Shown one piece after another: positions 21,816-33,855 of a stretch of 64,000 nucleotides of DNA. Both the position numbers and the translations under genes were made by a program. Within the stretch, counting starts at the first letter, position 1, and every line of letters starts with the position of its first letter. Origin of the DNA: Symmetrospora coprosmae (taxonomy: Eukaryota; Basidiomycota; Cystobasidiomycetes; Symmetrosporaceae). Under the pieces are notes generated by a model. The model made no database searches and was not told where the DNA came from. It was given only the letters and a program-made list of their open reading frames with translations. The stretch spans positions 62,001-126,000 of the forward strand of contig VUYT01000031.1 in the NCBI GenBank assembly GCA_008802785.1, written 5' to 3'.

Positions 21816-24304
21816 ATGGGCAGCGTCCTGTCATGCTGCGGGATCCGTGAGTGCCAGCAGCATCAGCAGCAGCAGCAGCAGCAGTCGCGCGCAGCATGCG
21901 GGCCCGGTGCGGCCAAGCCTGTCATCGTCCCTGGCTGACTGGCTTGACGACCCTCTCGCACAACGTCTGGTCCTCCTTGCGTACATGTTATATCCTCGTG
22001 CTCTCCGCATCTGAATCCGCTCAGGCAAATCAACGGCTGGGTACGAGGCTGTCCTCGACAATACCGAGCGCGAAGCCGTCGCGGATCTTCTATCCTACCT
22101 CGAGAGTGAGTGCCGCTCGACCAGCGAAGGGCAGCGCTGCTGTGCTGCAGCTAGACGCGCTATCTGCTCGGAGCCGGTGTCCGCCTCCGACGGCCATCCC
22201 GAGTCTCGCCGCAGTCCCAGTGCTGACCTGGCGCTTGTCTGCCTCCGCCGGCTCCCCTCCTCGACATGACCAGACCGCTCCGAAACCAACTTCTTCTCCG
22301 GTGACCCGCTGCGATCTCTGTCCACCCTTTCCTACTCCGAGAATGTCGACCTCCAAAGATCAGCAGCGCTGGCATTTGCCGAAATCACGGAAAAGTGGGT
22401 TACAGCGGGTCAGCTCGGTTGTACTCACGGGCCTGCTAACGTCCGCGCTACTTCCCTGATCTCTCTGATACAGGGATGTGCGTGAAGTCGGTCGCGACAC
22501 GCTCGAGCCCATTATGTTCCTCCTGCAATCGCACGACGTTGAGGTGCAGCGCGCTGCGAGCGCAGCACTGGGGAACCTGGCTGTCAACGGTGTGTTCCGA
22601 CCTCTGAGCCTGGTCCAGATTCTCTCACTGACGCCATCGGACATGCCTCTTCGCCGGCAGCCGAGAACAAGATTCTGATTGTCCAGCTGAACGGCCTGGA
22701 CCACCTCATCCGCCAGATGCACAGCCAGAATGTCGAGGTGCAGTGCAATGCCGTTGGATGCATCACAAATCTCGCGACACACGACGACAACAAGACAAAG
22801 ATCGCAAAGTCAGGAGCGCTCGTGCCTCTGACTCGGCTGGCGAGGAGCAAGGACATGAGGGTTCAGAGGAACGCTACGGGTAAGCGCAGCCTGGTCCACC
22901 CTGCCTACACGAGTGTACACTGGCTAACGCAAAAACTGTGCCTGTCAGGCGCGCTGCTCAACATGACGCATTCGGACGAGAACCGCTCGCAGCTTGTGAA
23001 CGCCGGGGCTATCCCTGTTCTCGTGGCACTTCTCTCGAGTCCCGACACAGATGTGCAGTATTACTGCACAACAGCCCTGAGCAACATTGCTGTCGATTGT
23101 GAGCTTGCTTCCATCTTACCTTTCCCCGTACAATCTGGTGTAGCGTTTGCTGATTCGATCCATCTATCCCGACAGCCACAAATCGGCGGCGGCTCGCCCA
23201 GACTGAACCAAAGCTCGTATCGAACCTCATCAGCCTCATGGATTCTCAGTCGCTCAAGGTGCAGTGCCAGGCAGCCCTTGCACTGCGGAACCTCGCTTCG
23301 GACGACAAGTACCAGATCGAGATTGTCGCCAAGAACGGCCTGCCGCCCCTTCTCCGCCTGCTGCGGTCTTCCTTCCTCCCTCTCATCCTCTCTGCCGCCG
23401 CCTGTGTGCGCAATGTATCCATTCATCCCTCCAACGAGTCACCCATTATCGACTCTGGCTTTCTCGGCCCTCTTATCGAGTTGCTGGCATACGAGGAGAA
23501 TGAGGAGATCCAATGCCACGCCATTTCAACCCTGCGCAATCTGGCGGCATCGTCAGAGCGGAACAAGCTCGCCATTGTGCAAGCCGGCGCAGTGGAGCGC
23601 ATCAAGAGCCTGGTTTTGACGGTTCCGTTGAGCGTTCAGAGCGAAATGACGGCATGCGCAGCTGTGTTGGGTCTGAGTGGTACGTTCGTTCAGCTGTCAA
23701 GACCAGAGAATCGCCCAGGCTGACGGAGATCTCAACAAAATTCACAGACGACATCAAGGGCCAGCTCATCGACCTGGGCATTCTAGAAGTTCTCATTCCC
23801 TTGACGGCGTCGGACAGCGTCGAAGTTCAGGGCAACAGCGCAGCTGCGATCGGCAACCTCTCCGCAAAAGCAGATGACTACAGCAAGTTCAACGAGGTCT
23901 GGCTGCAGCCAGGAGGCGGTCTGCACGGGTACCTCGTGCGCTTCCTCGAGTCGGAAGACCGGACCTTCCAACACATTGCCGTATGGACGATCGTCCAGTT
24001 CCTGGAAGGCGGCGATAAGGAGCTAGCCTCGTCGCTCAAGTCGTCTGGCCAGGTCCTTCCACTGGTCGAGAAGCTCGTTCAGGCAGATCCGAGCCTGCTC
24101 GAGGGCGAAGGCGCACAGGGAGAGCAGCAGCCGTCGAAGCAGTCCAAGTCGGCCCAGAAGGATGCCGGAGAGGTCAACTTCAACGACTCGAACGAGGTCA
24201 GGCCGAGCGACTCCATCTCCCAGTACGGCGGATCGGAGGACGAGTACGGCGAAGGCGAGGCAGAGATTCCACAACTGGCCAAGCGCATCCTCGAAATGAT
24301 CTAG
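21816..24304 (+). CDS. VAC8: Vacuolar armadillo-repeat protein Vac8
   Basis: Vac8 is a vacuole-membrane adaptor for inheritance, fusion and selective autophagy. The start at 21816 gives [11 protein letters not shown]: Gly2 fits N-myristoylation and the paired cysteines fit palmitoylation, as in yeast Vac8. A GTGAGT donor follows at once. The next coding exon begins after about 22024 with [17 protein letters not shown], then [20 protein letters not shown]. Armadillo repeats follow: [114 protein letters not shown] and [15 protein letters not shown]. The C-terminal tail after SLLEGEG is acidic and Ser-rich and ends RILEMI at 24304. Intron 1 contains a CAG-type trinucleotide repeat that is not coding. 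Confidence 0.95.
21855..21884. repeat. (CAG)n-type trinucleotide repeat in VAC8 intron 1
   Basis: A run of CAG units with one CAT interruption begins seven bases after the GTGAGT donor of intron 1. Read as coding it would give a polyglutamine tract, but splicing to the conserved [11 protein letters not shown] exon removes it. Confidence 0.85.
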
Positions 24305-25175
24305 CGGGTCTGCAACGACGACGACTGCCCCGATTAGACCTAAGCGCTCCTGGTTCGGCAAGCCTTGACCGGGCACCAGGCAGATTCATTTAGGTCTCTT
24401 CGGGGACCACTCTCTTTCTTCAGTGCGGCAATATGTTGGGAATCGTCTCTCTTGATGTATCTGGAACGCCGAGGGTCGGACGATGTCCTTCCTGTCGCTA
24501 CCCCTTCTGTCCTCAATGCCCAGTAATGGCCTGGATGCGCTACGCCGGCCTGTTTACGCAATACATGTGCGCTCAGTCTGCCGAAGTTTTAGTGAGGAAG
24601 CAGTGTCAAGGCAGCTTGCGCAGGTCCGGAAGTCCGTCTTCATGATGGGATGCTCATGTCGCGGAGGGATAGTGCGTCATCGCCAACACGTGCGAAGTGG
24701 CCCGTGCCGAATTCGGTCCGCTGAGCTGTCGAGTGCGTTAACGTTCTTTCTCAGGTCCGCGCGAGCAGGAGACTGCCAGACCATAGCAGCTCAGACGCTC
24801 TGAACCAACTGTATACATCTGCATGTCTAAACCATCATCGGGAACCGTTCGTCCGTCTCGCAGCTGCTGCCCGGAGATCCAGATGTCTGCGATGTCACCC
24901 TTTTGATCGTCCGCCACAATCTGGGGTGTCTGGGGCAGAGAGGCGGGCCCTGCAGACCAGGTCGGGGCATTTGGTTTCTCAACGTCAGAATGGCCTGGAG
25001 CGATGTGACAAGGCAGCCTCGTACACTTCTCTTTCTCCGACTTGCATACACACACTTCATCGGTTCGTGGCGCCCTCATCCTCTGCAGGCAGCGTACGCC
25101 TCCAGCAGGGACAAGACCTCTGCTTTCACGCCGCACATTTTCTGCGGTCTAAGAAAAGGGAGCGACAGGAAGAAG
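24305..25175. other. Intergenic region, no supported gene
   Basis: An 871-bp gap between VAC8 and the glycosyltransferase, both on the + strand. Open frames on both strands are short, Cys/Arg-rich and unlike the codon use of neighbours. No RNA gene, repeat or clear TATA box was found. Confidence 0.5.
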
Positions 25176-26965
25176 ATGGCTTTCTCGGATCTCTTCAGCC
25201 CAGCGAGGCGCTCGATGGAGCCCTTGCTGACCAGTGGGACAGTCGACAAGGAGAAGCAGGAGCTGTATCCCCGCTCTGCATCTCCTGTCAGCAGCAATGG
25301 CGACAGCCAGACTGGGCACCCTTCAAGGCGGAAGAAGTTCCTCCTTATCGCCATGTGCCTGGGAGGTCTCACCTGGATGGCGCTCGAGGGAGGAAGGAAG
25401 ACACAACAGCACCTTGCAGCGCGACGACACGCCTTCGACATCCGGATAAAGACTGTCGAACAGCCTTACACCGCGCCGCGTGACTATCAGCGCCAGTACA
25501 CGTGGAGCAAGGAAGCCTTCCTGCCGACCACCGAGTCGTCATTCGAGTACATCAATGGCAGCTTGTACGAGCTGGCAGGTCACCGACGCGAGACGTCCCT
25601 TACGAAGGAGCACACCATCCCCGTCTTCCCCAAGGAGATCAGCCTCGAAGGCTTGCCAGACAACGTCAAGCCGGAGGAGATCGTCTTTGGCTTCACCTCG
25701 CCCTACCGCCGTGCGCGAGACATGTGCTCGACATGGAGGCACTTCTTGCGGCATGGGTCGCAGTGCTTGATAGTCCTGCCCAAGGAGGAGGAGCCCTTCA
25801 AGCAAGAGATGCAGTTCTACCTGCAGAAGGAAGGGCTTAGCCGTTGCAGGGTTACCGTCGTTGACCTCGGCAAATACACACGCTACGAGCACCGCGTCAT
25901 GAACCTGCCGCGAGCAATGGTCAATGAGCAATGGACCGACACCGAGGGCAAGCCCGTCACGCCCAAGTGGTACATTGTTGCAGACGACGACAGTCAAATG
26001 CTGGATATGCGCGCTCTGCGTCGAGAGATGGGGGCACGCCAGCACAAGGACGTGCACATGCTGTGTGCCGTTACAGAGTCCCAAGTGCAGCTAGGCAGAC
26101 ACGGCAAGATCTGCTATGGGGGCGGCGGTGTCGTGATGAGCCAAGGGCTTGCGACAAAGATGTCGCAGAAGATGGACGAGTGCCTTTGGTGGCACAATTT
26201 CCGATTCGGTGGCGACGAGATGTTGACGCATTGCGCATCAACGGCCACTGCCATAGATGGAGTATCCATTCCGCCGGAGAAGGTCTTTACCGATATCGTT
26301 GGGCTGCACCGTGAGTCTGCAAAGGCTAATGCAGCGCATGTCAAGGTGCTAAGCAGTTGTCATCACGCAGAGGTCGATATCCCCGGAGACGGCTCCGGTG
26401 TCTTTCAGAGTGGCATCCCATTCATCAGTATTCATCACTACACTGGCTGGCTGGAAATCTTCCCGCTCTGGTTCTGCCCAGACCGGATAGAGGCACTCCG
26501 ACGTATCCAGAAGGCAGTCGATTTTCTTGGAGGAGACAACCTGTGAGTCACCGTCACAAGATCTGGTTTCCTTACATGTACTGATCTTGCAAGCTCTCCT
26601 CTTCGCTTAGCTTCAAACGTTTCGTCTACGGGAACGGATCGACCCTGGTTACGCTGGGTTACAGCGTCACGCTCTACTCGGAGCCACTCAAGCAGTATGA
26701 GCTTCGTCTGATGGAGCGAACGTACCGCAACTGGGAGCATGAATTGCGCTGGCCGGCTCGGCCTGCCATTCCAGAGGGCAAAGCCAAGGGACGGTACAAG
26801 GTCACCTACTTCCTGAAGGATGTCCTTCCGGAAGAGAAGGTCATGGTCTACGAGAATGCCAGGGGCGATCTCATCCGTATGGAGATCGACCTGTGAGTCA
26901 GCGGCAGTCAAGGACACTGTTTCGTCTGTGAGCATTGCGTGCGCAGTGAGTTCTTCCAGCACTAG
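25176..26965 (+). CDS. GT31/fringe-like glycosyltransferase, type II membrane protein
   Basis: The start at 25176 gives MAFSDLFSPARRSMEPLLTS. A cytosolic tail of about 50 residues ending in a basic stretch (SRRKKF) precedes one membrane helix, LLIAMCLGGLTWMAL, as in Golgi type II transferases. The lumenal domain has VFGFTSPYRRARDMCSTWRH, the DDD metal/nucleotide-sugar motif in WYIVADDDSQMLDM, and the Gly-rich ICYGGGGVVMSQGLA typical of fringe-type enzymes. Further on are RFGGDEMLTHC, FISIHHYTGWLEIFPLW and a last block EDVLPEEKV-like in LKDVLPEEKVMVYEN. Introns occur near 26313-26370, 26542-26610 and probably 26895-26949. The in-frame TGA at 26894 lies inside a GTGAGT donor; splicing in phase to the next acceptor adds EFFQH and ends at 26965. 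If the last intron is not used, the protein stops at 26896. Acceptor sugar and linkage are unknown. Confidence 0.72.
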
Positions 26966-27279
26966 GGTGTAGTATAGAAGGTGGTTCCCTATCTTTCGAG
27001 TATTTCGCACCTCATTGTTGTAGCCTAGACAATATAGACAGCCGATACACGTTCTACTGAGAGTGTAGCTACTGGACATTCGAGTATGCCCGTGGTGCGC
27101 CGCGCTCATCGTGTCACTGAGAGCTCGCCACTGCACCCAGAGCCGTCACGTGTCTGTGCGACCTCGTGACTTGCGCTCCTCTGGACCTTTCCGACACAGT
27201 GCTGCCTCTCTCCTTCGCTTGGCTTCGCCTCATCAGCTAGACGCTCTACTCAGTCCATCCTGCCTCTCTCTGCCTCCTC
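26966..27279. other. Intergenic region between glycosyltransferase and proline dehydrogenase
   Basis: A 314-bp interval with the 3' flank of one gene and the C/T-rich promoter side of the next. No gene or structured RNA was recognised. Confidence 0.5.
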
Positions 27280-29301
27280 ATGCTACCCCGAGCCCGTCCT
27301 CTCTGTATTGCAAGAGTGGCCACTCGGACGCGGTCGCCACATCCGCACATACACACTGTCCGGCAACACCGCACATTCGGCTCGACAACTGGACAGTTCA
27401 CATACGTCAGACTCCATCGACGTAGAATCGGTCTCTATACCTCCCTCGCGCTATCGGGCGGCTTTCTGCTCGCCGCTCCGAGCTTGGGTTCAGCGACCGC
27501 GGCAAGCGTCGAGCGTGTCAAGCTCGAAGCGCAACCCGATGAGAAAGAGGCTATTCCGGATCTAATAGCCAGGCTGGACTCCACTACCCTATCACAGTCA
27601 TCGCATCATCTGAAGTCCCTCACCTTCAGCCAGCTCCTGCGAAGCTACATCGTGTTCCTGGCATGCTCGAGTTCACTGCTCGTAGACGTTGCACCAGCTG
27701 CCAATGACTTCCTTGAGTCAGCTCGCGATACACTGCCTTTGGGTCTGGGACACCTTCTCTGGCAGCCCTTCCTCTTGGTGGGTGACCGCTGAGCCCGCTC
27801 TGATCTGATGCCCGCCTCAGCTTGCACATTGACACTCACCTGCCCTGCGCACAGGTCATGCGGCATACCTTCTTCGCTCAATTTGTAGCGGGCGAAAGCG
27901 CAGCAGAGACAGAGCCTCTCATAGCAGACCTATACGATCGATCGTGTGGTGCCATGCTGAACTGGTCGGCCGAGGCGCAACATGGCGGTGAATCGACCCA
28001 TGCTGCAGCTGGTCAGGAGACAAGTCGCATCATACCAGAAGCCGTGGGCGAACTCACAAGGGCTATCCAGGCTATAGCAAAGTTCCGACCGCAACACGCG
28101 CAGAAGACGACAATGATGGCAATCAAGAGTGAGATTGGGAGTGTCTGCACGGAAAGATTGGCGGCCGTAGGCTGATGGCATCCTCCGTCTGTATCGCAGT
28201 CACCGGGCTGGTCAGCGACGAAAGCCTGTTCGAGCGCGGATCGGACGCTTTGCTCTCCTCGACAGCATACGCCCGTGGGGAATCGCTTCCATCCCACCAA
28301 CTCATCCCCTCGTCCCCGCATCTGTCGGAGGCAGACGATCGTGACCTTCACGAGCTATACGATCGTCTCCGATACATGTGTACATTGGCACAAAGCAGCG
28401 GGATCCGGATCGCCTTCGATGCGGAACAGTCCTGGATCCAGCCGTGTCTGGACAGGCTCGTCGACCTTCTGTCTGCGGAGTTCAACGCCTCTGGGAGCCT
28501 AGTCGTCTACAATACGTATCAAGCCAATACGCGCCAAGCTCTTGACGCAGTCAGGCGCGACTTGGTCCGAGCGAGAGATTCTGGTGAGCGCCAATCTTGG
28601 GCTTGCAAGATCGCAACTCACGCTTGTGCAATCTGCACACTCCTCAGGATATATCCTCGGAGTCAAGCTCGTCAGAGGAGCCTACGTCACCTCCGAGAAC
28701 GCACGAGCCAAGCGTACGGGAACTCTCTCGAAGGTCTGGTCAACGAAGGCAGAAAGCGACTCCTGCTTCAATGCATGCGCCTCATTGCTCCTAGATGAGA
28801 TCATCGAGTCCGTCGAGCAAGACCGCCCAGGACCCTCTGCCATCTTCGCCACTCACAATGCAAAAAGCGTGCAGAAGAACATTCAGCAGCTGAACAGGGC
28901 TGGCCTGATCGAGGAGAAGCACTTGGCATATAGCGTAGACGACCGCTTGCGCGGGCGTGTCGTCTTTGCGCAACTCATGGGTGAGGCACGACCTCTTCTA
29001 TCCTGATTGCACACACATCTACTGACACATGCACATGCGATCAGGCATGGCCGATACTCTCAGCTCGACTATGATCGAGCTCTTCCCCTCGGATGCCAGC
29101 CAGACTAGCTTCCCGCTCAACAGTCTCTACATACCATACGGCAAGATAGAACGCGTCTTGCCGTATCTCGTTCGCCGCGCTCAAGAGAACAAGAGCATCT
29201 TGCAAGGCTCCGATGACTCGGGGCGTGGTGGAGCTGCTGAGCAGCGACGGGCTGTAGGCGCGGAAATACGGAGGAGGCTCTTCCCTTCTCTCGCTGTCTG
29301 A
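27280..29301 (+). CDS. PUT1: Proline dehydrogenase (mitochondrial)
   Basis: This FAD enzyme of the mitochondrial inner membrane oxidises proline to pyrroline-5-carboxylate. The start at 27280 opens an Arg/His-rich presequence (MLPRARPLCIARVATRTRS) followed by a hydrophobic stretch (GLYTSLALSGGFLLAAP). Catalytic-barrel blocks are RHTFFAQFVAGESAAE, VTGLVSDESLFERG, GIRIAFDAEQSWIQPCLDRL, VVYNTYQANTRQAL, GYILGVKLVRGAYVTSENAR, SAIFATHNAKSV, VVFAQLMGMADTLSSTM and SLYIPYGKIERVLPYLVRRAQENKS (given here as two conserved segments, PYGK and YLVRRAQEN). The KLVRGAY and YLVRRAQEN motifs are diagnostic for FAD and substrate binding. Four short introns interrupt the gene and it ends FPSLAV at 29301. Use of the symbol PUT1 follows the yeast orthologue. 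Confidence 0.92.
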
Positions 29302-29486
29302 GCCCACAGCAAGTAGTCCATATCGTTGTTGTATCCTTGTCGTATCGCAGTCAAGTTGAAGAAGGCTTTCTTTCACTGTCGAACGCTCCGCTCCGCTCGG
29401 CTCGGCGGCACCGGTTTCGGCCGGCCGGTCCCCGTTCGAGCGGTCTGGTGTCCTCTTGCTCTTTAGATATGCTCGACTGACCTGAG

Positions 29487-30815
29487 ATGGCTCCTTCGTC
29501 TTCGCCTATCCATATCCTTATAGGTCAGTTAGCGGCCGCAGGGCCATCTTGCGATATGAGGCCTTCTCCTGACGTCCGTCCTTTGACGTCGACAGTCGGG
29601 TCCGGAGCCGTGGGCGCATTCTACGGCTCCCGGCTACATCAGCCCAGCCTATCGCCTAGGCCAGTCCTTGTGTCTGTCGTGTGCCGCTCGAACTTCGAAA
29701 CAGTGAAGAGCCATGGTTTCGAGATGGAGACGCACACCTTCGGGCAGTACCACTTCCAGCCGGAAGAGGTCTATCGATCCGTTTCCGAGGCGACGAAAGC
29801 GCACAGATACGACTATGTGGTCGTAACGACCAAAGCATTGCCCGATGTCTCGGACGACTCGCTTCTCATTCGAGACGCTGTCATTCCGCAACGCACGAGC
29901 ATTGTCCTGATCCAGAACGGCGTAGGCGTCGAAGAGCCCCACCGAAAGCGCTACCCCAACAACCCCATCCTGAGCGCTGTCACCGTCGTCAGTGCGGCGC
30001 AAGTATCGCAAGGCAAGGTTGTGCAGAATCGCTGGACCCGCATCAGCATAGGACCGTACCTGAGCAGCGCAAGCCACGAGGCACAACAGGCGCCAGACGC
30101 CGACTTGGAGAGCAGGAGCACGCGTTCTACGGATGAATTCGTCAAGCTATTGCAAAGCGGAGGTATCCGTGATGCTGAAAGCTACGACGAAGCAGGTTTG
30201 CAGCTGGTCCGATGGCACAAGATCGCAGTAAGGGGCCACCTGACACTGCCAGATCGAACGAAAACCTGCTGAGCCGGTTTGGACCAGATCAACGGGTCCA
30301 TGAACCCATCAAGCGTTCTGACCAATGGCACAGGCAATGCCGCGATGAGCGTGGATCCCGAGACACGGACCCATCTGCACGCGTGCATGACCGAGGTCCT
30401 CGAGACAGCGCCAAAGGTGCTCGGACGGCCCTTCCCCAAAAAGCTGGCCACAGCAGATGCTATACTCAAGAGCTCGGAAAGGTCAGTGGGTACCGTGTGC
30501 CGCCTGCATGGCTCATAGCTCACAAGTCAATGCAGGAACACGAGCGGCAAGCCGTCCATGCTGCTAGACTGGGAGGCCGGTCGCCCAATGGAACTTGAAG
30601 TCATCCTCGGGAACCCGGTTAAAACTGCTCGCGCAAAGGGATTTGATATGCCTCGACTGCAGTCGATGTATGCTCTCTTGAAGGTCAGTCCACTGTACTT
30701 GTCGCATCTGGACGCTCGAGCTGATTGGCAGAAAGTGTTCTACCGTCCACTCGTACTATAGCTTGCCCAGACCCGCCGGGACGAGAGGGCCAAAGAGCCC
30801 CGCGCAAAGCTATAA
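29487..30815 (+). CDS. Ketopantoate reductase (ApbA/PanE) family protein with PTS1 (AKL)
   Basis: This family makes pantoate from ketopantoate with NADPH in CoA biosynthesis; fungi also have paralogs of unknown substrate. Exon 1 (29487) encodes MAPSSSPIHILI. After a short intron comes the Rossmann motif GSGAVGAFYGSRL, then VVVTTKALPDVSDD and the family signature LIQNGVGVEEPH. The C-terminal domain has the catalytic-lysine segment LVRWHKIA, joined across an intron to INGSMNPSSVLTNG. Next are PSMLLDWEAGRPMELEVILG and ARAKGFDMPRLQSMYALLK. A phase-0 intron (GTCAGT donor) leads to the final exon LAQTRRDERAKEPRAKL and TAA at 30813-30815. The AKL end, preceded by basic residues, is a plausible peroxisomal PTS1. 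It is not co-directional with any other pantothenate gene here, so the pantoate role rests on family alone. Confidence 0.82.
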
Positions 30816-30958
30816 TATCACCTACTCATTGCTGCCTGAGTCCGTGGAATAGTCGTCAAGCTCACCGGCCTTGTATCGCTACGCTACAGAAAGGTACTAT
30901 GTTCAAACAAGTGGAAGCAGATAGAAGCAGGCTATCCGTACGATAGCTCCGAGTCGCA

Positions 30959-33855
30959 TCAGAACTGTATCAATGCCTCTTCCTGCCTACTTGCTACGTT
31001 CTCCTGGCCATGACGCTGCTTGCCCGTAGACAGCTCCCCGTTCGGCGCGCTCGGTAGTCCCATCTCACCCACAGGGTTGCTCGGCACTGACGGGAAGGAC
31101 GACGGTTTGTAATAGCCTTGAAAGCGTCCCGGTGGCTCTGCGAACTGCGGCAGTCCAGCCTGCCCAGTAACGGGCTCGCGCTGACTCTCATGCAGGTCAT
31201 GTCCGTGATCCGGACCGTAACCATTCCGACCATTCTCGGATCCGACCGCTTCGTACACTATATCAGGGTTCGCCTGATGCCGCTCCGGTACGCCCGCTGC
31301 ATACCCGTCGTCATGAGAGGCAGCAGATCCCGGCGCATTCTGCTCCGGCGGATAAGGGACGTTGATCGCCGCCTGCTCGTAAGGGTAGGCGGAAGCCGGG
31401 TACGGTGCAGAGGATACTGCCTCATGCGAGTGACTGGCCTGACCCTGCGGCTCCGAATTGTAGTATTGGCTGTCATCCTGGTGGAACATTTGCGGATCGT
31501 GCGAGTGTGCGAACTGCGAGGACTGCTGCGACGCTTGCCGGTACGGCTGGTGCTGGGACGCTTCGTGCGAGCTTTGTGACTGGTGCGAGCCAGCCTGTCG
31601 AAAGTCTTGCGGCTGTTCGTCCTCGTAGTGCGGGGTGGGCATTTGAGTGGAAGAGGAGGCATATGCTTGTTGGTGCTGCTGAGACTGCGCGTACGGCTGT
31701 GAGCCAGGCTGCGAAGCGACGAGGTGACTAGACTGAGGGATGGATCGGTACTGCTGCGCTTGCGCTTGCGCTTGCGCTTGCGGCTGGTAGTGCTGTTGCT
31801 GTTGCTGCTGATGCGACTGCAGCTGGAATGCCTGTTGTTGGTAGGATTGCTGATACGGCTGGTGCGGGTGCTGCTGCTGCTGCTGTTGCTGCCCATGCTG
31901 CGTTGGCTGTTGCTGTGCGTACCCTCGGTAGGGCTGCTGCGGCTGATACCCATACCTGCCCGACTCTCTCGCTCCGATCCCACGCTCGAGCAATTGATCA
32001 TACACTCGAACAGCTCGCTGCAATTTCTGATTGAGCTCTGCCAGAATCTCCGTCTTTGCGTCTGCGTCCTGCAGAGCGCGTAGCATCTTCGTCCGATGCC
32101 TGTCCGCTCCGTAGAACAGCTCGTTGGCGTCATCTATCTTCACCGTACCTTGCTGGACGGCGTGGGAGTGTGGTGATAGGGCAGAAGCGAACGAGTCGAG
32201 GGCGTCAAATTCCGATAGAAGAAGGTCGTGGGACGGCACGGATGGAAGAGCGCTAGCGGGTTGAGGCGTGTACGAATAGAGCTGAGACGGTGCAGAAGCT
32301 TCGGGTGGCACGGATGCAGACGAGGCGAACGGCACGTAAGGCGCCGCTGCACTTGCATGCGTCGAGGCGTAGCTCCCTTGCTGCCGCTTCTTCTCGGCTT
32401 CGCTTTCGGCCAAGGAGGCACGTATCGCAGCCGCGAGATCTGGGTCCTCTGCTTCCATCTGCTTTGTTGGGACAAGCGATTCTCCGACTGCTTGCGGTGG
32501 CCCGGAAAGCTGAGATGGCTGGGATGGGCGGGCCTCGTATCCGTACCCAACGCCTGGAAGGGCGCTTGAGCCCGGATACGAAGGCTCAGACGCCCGAGGC
32601 GCGGAGCTTCCGCTCTCGGCCAAGGACATGGCGATGGCTCGCTCGAAATCGATTTCTTCCTGCGATTTCCCTCCTGCTGGTTTCGCAGCCGGTGTTGGGC
32701 CTTTGGTGGAGGAGGCGATGGACTTGGAGATTGACGGGCTGCAAGCGCCGGACACAAGCACAAGTCGCAACCGTCAGTTATCCATCTGTCGAGATTGTCA
32801 CTGACTTGGGTTGGAGAGGCGCCCACCTCCTGCCAAACCCGCCGGGTGTGCTGAGCTTCTTGTGGCATCCATCGCACACGCGCACCTCCTGCTCTATCCC
32901 GAGATGCTCCAGCTTCCTGTTCTTCGAGCTGCATGCGCCGCAGAATACTCCGCCACAGTTCCTGCAATGATGTTTCCTGTTTGTGACGGTGAAGGGCGTC
33001 CTACACCGCTGACAGAGGTCCGAGTCGACCCATTCAGGGGCGGAGAGGGACGAGATCATCGAGCTCGTGAGCGCGTTTGAGACGGCTGGGAAGGTGAGAG
33101 AGTAGCGCAGGCGGTTGTAGAGATGGACAAGATCCGAGCTGGAGAGCGACGAGGAGGTCGTGGTCGACTGAAACGCGATAGCCCAGTTCTGTATGTTGGT
33201 CAGCGCCGCTGTCCGGACTTCGGCGTTGCTCTGTGGGCCCAGAGATACACGGAAGCCGTCGTCAGTCTTCGGCCAGAGAACGGTGGTACTAGATATACTC
33301 ACACTCCTGCACAGCTCCTCGAGCTGGGCCATCCACCCTTCCTTGCCGTTGGCGACCTGGAGGATGAAGGCTTCCCCGCTATTCTTTACGAGGATGTCGC
33401 ACACGTTGAGGGCGAGGATCTGGACGTTGAAGTTCTTGTGCGACAGTCGCCTTCTCAGCGACTTGAGCGCTGCTGCTGGCTCGACGCCCTTGCTCCTGAT
33501 GACATCCGAGAGCTGGAGGGATGTGAGGAGGACCGACTCGTCATCCAGCGGCAACAGCTCGGACGTGGCCTTGTCTGTGGCCGGGGCATGCGCATACCAG
33601 GCGGGTCGGAGGCACAAGATGCAGTCTGTCAGTATGGCGTTGATGACGTGTCTGCCTTGCTGCCTGCCCTGCTGTGCCATGCCATGCGCTGCTGCCTTGT
33701 GCCTTCGTGCGCTGTGCGCGTGGCCCTGCGCGACCCGACCATCCACGCAGCTCCGGAACAGCAGCAGCAGCGTAGATGCGAGACAGCAGTCCATCCCACT
33801 CACCGACGAGCTCATCGAATTGAACATTGGTGCCACTGCTAAATAGCCACGACAT
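30959..33855 (-). CDS. VPS27: ESCRT-0 subunit Vps27
   Basis: Vps27 sorts ubiquitinated cargo at endosomes. The start at 33855 gives MSWLFSSGTNVQFDELV. An unusually long intron for this locus (about 33585-33805) joins in phase to DKATSELLPLDDESVLLTS, matching the VHS domain start. VHS continues through KSLRRRLSHKNFNVQILALN and VCDILVKNSGEAF. The FYVE finger follows (about 32840-33010) with WVDSDLCQRCRTPF, RKHHCRNCGGVFC and VRVCDGCHKKL, all zinc cysteines present. Two ubiquitin-interacting motifs read EIDFERAIAMSLAESG and DPDLAAAIRASLAESE. A GAT-like helical segment lies near FYGADRHRTKMLRAL. The rest is a Gln/Ser/Tyr-rich tail of about 330 residues, with (Q)n runs near 31740-31910, ending EEALIQF, which resembles the terminal clathrin box of yeast Vps27. 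Confidence 0.93.

Noticed and set aside
21855-21938. Polyglutamine segment in the VAC8 N-terminus
   Set aside because: A consensus GTGAGT donor precedes it and the conserved armadillo-protein sequence resumes after the intron.
29376-29470. GC-rich stretch with a GTTCGA-like sequence considered as a tRNA gene
   Set aside because: No acceptor stem, anticodon arm or A-box could be paired with it.
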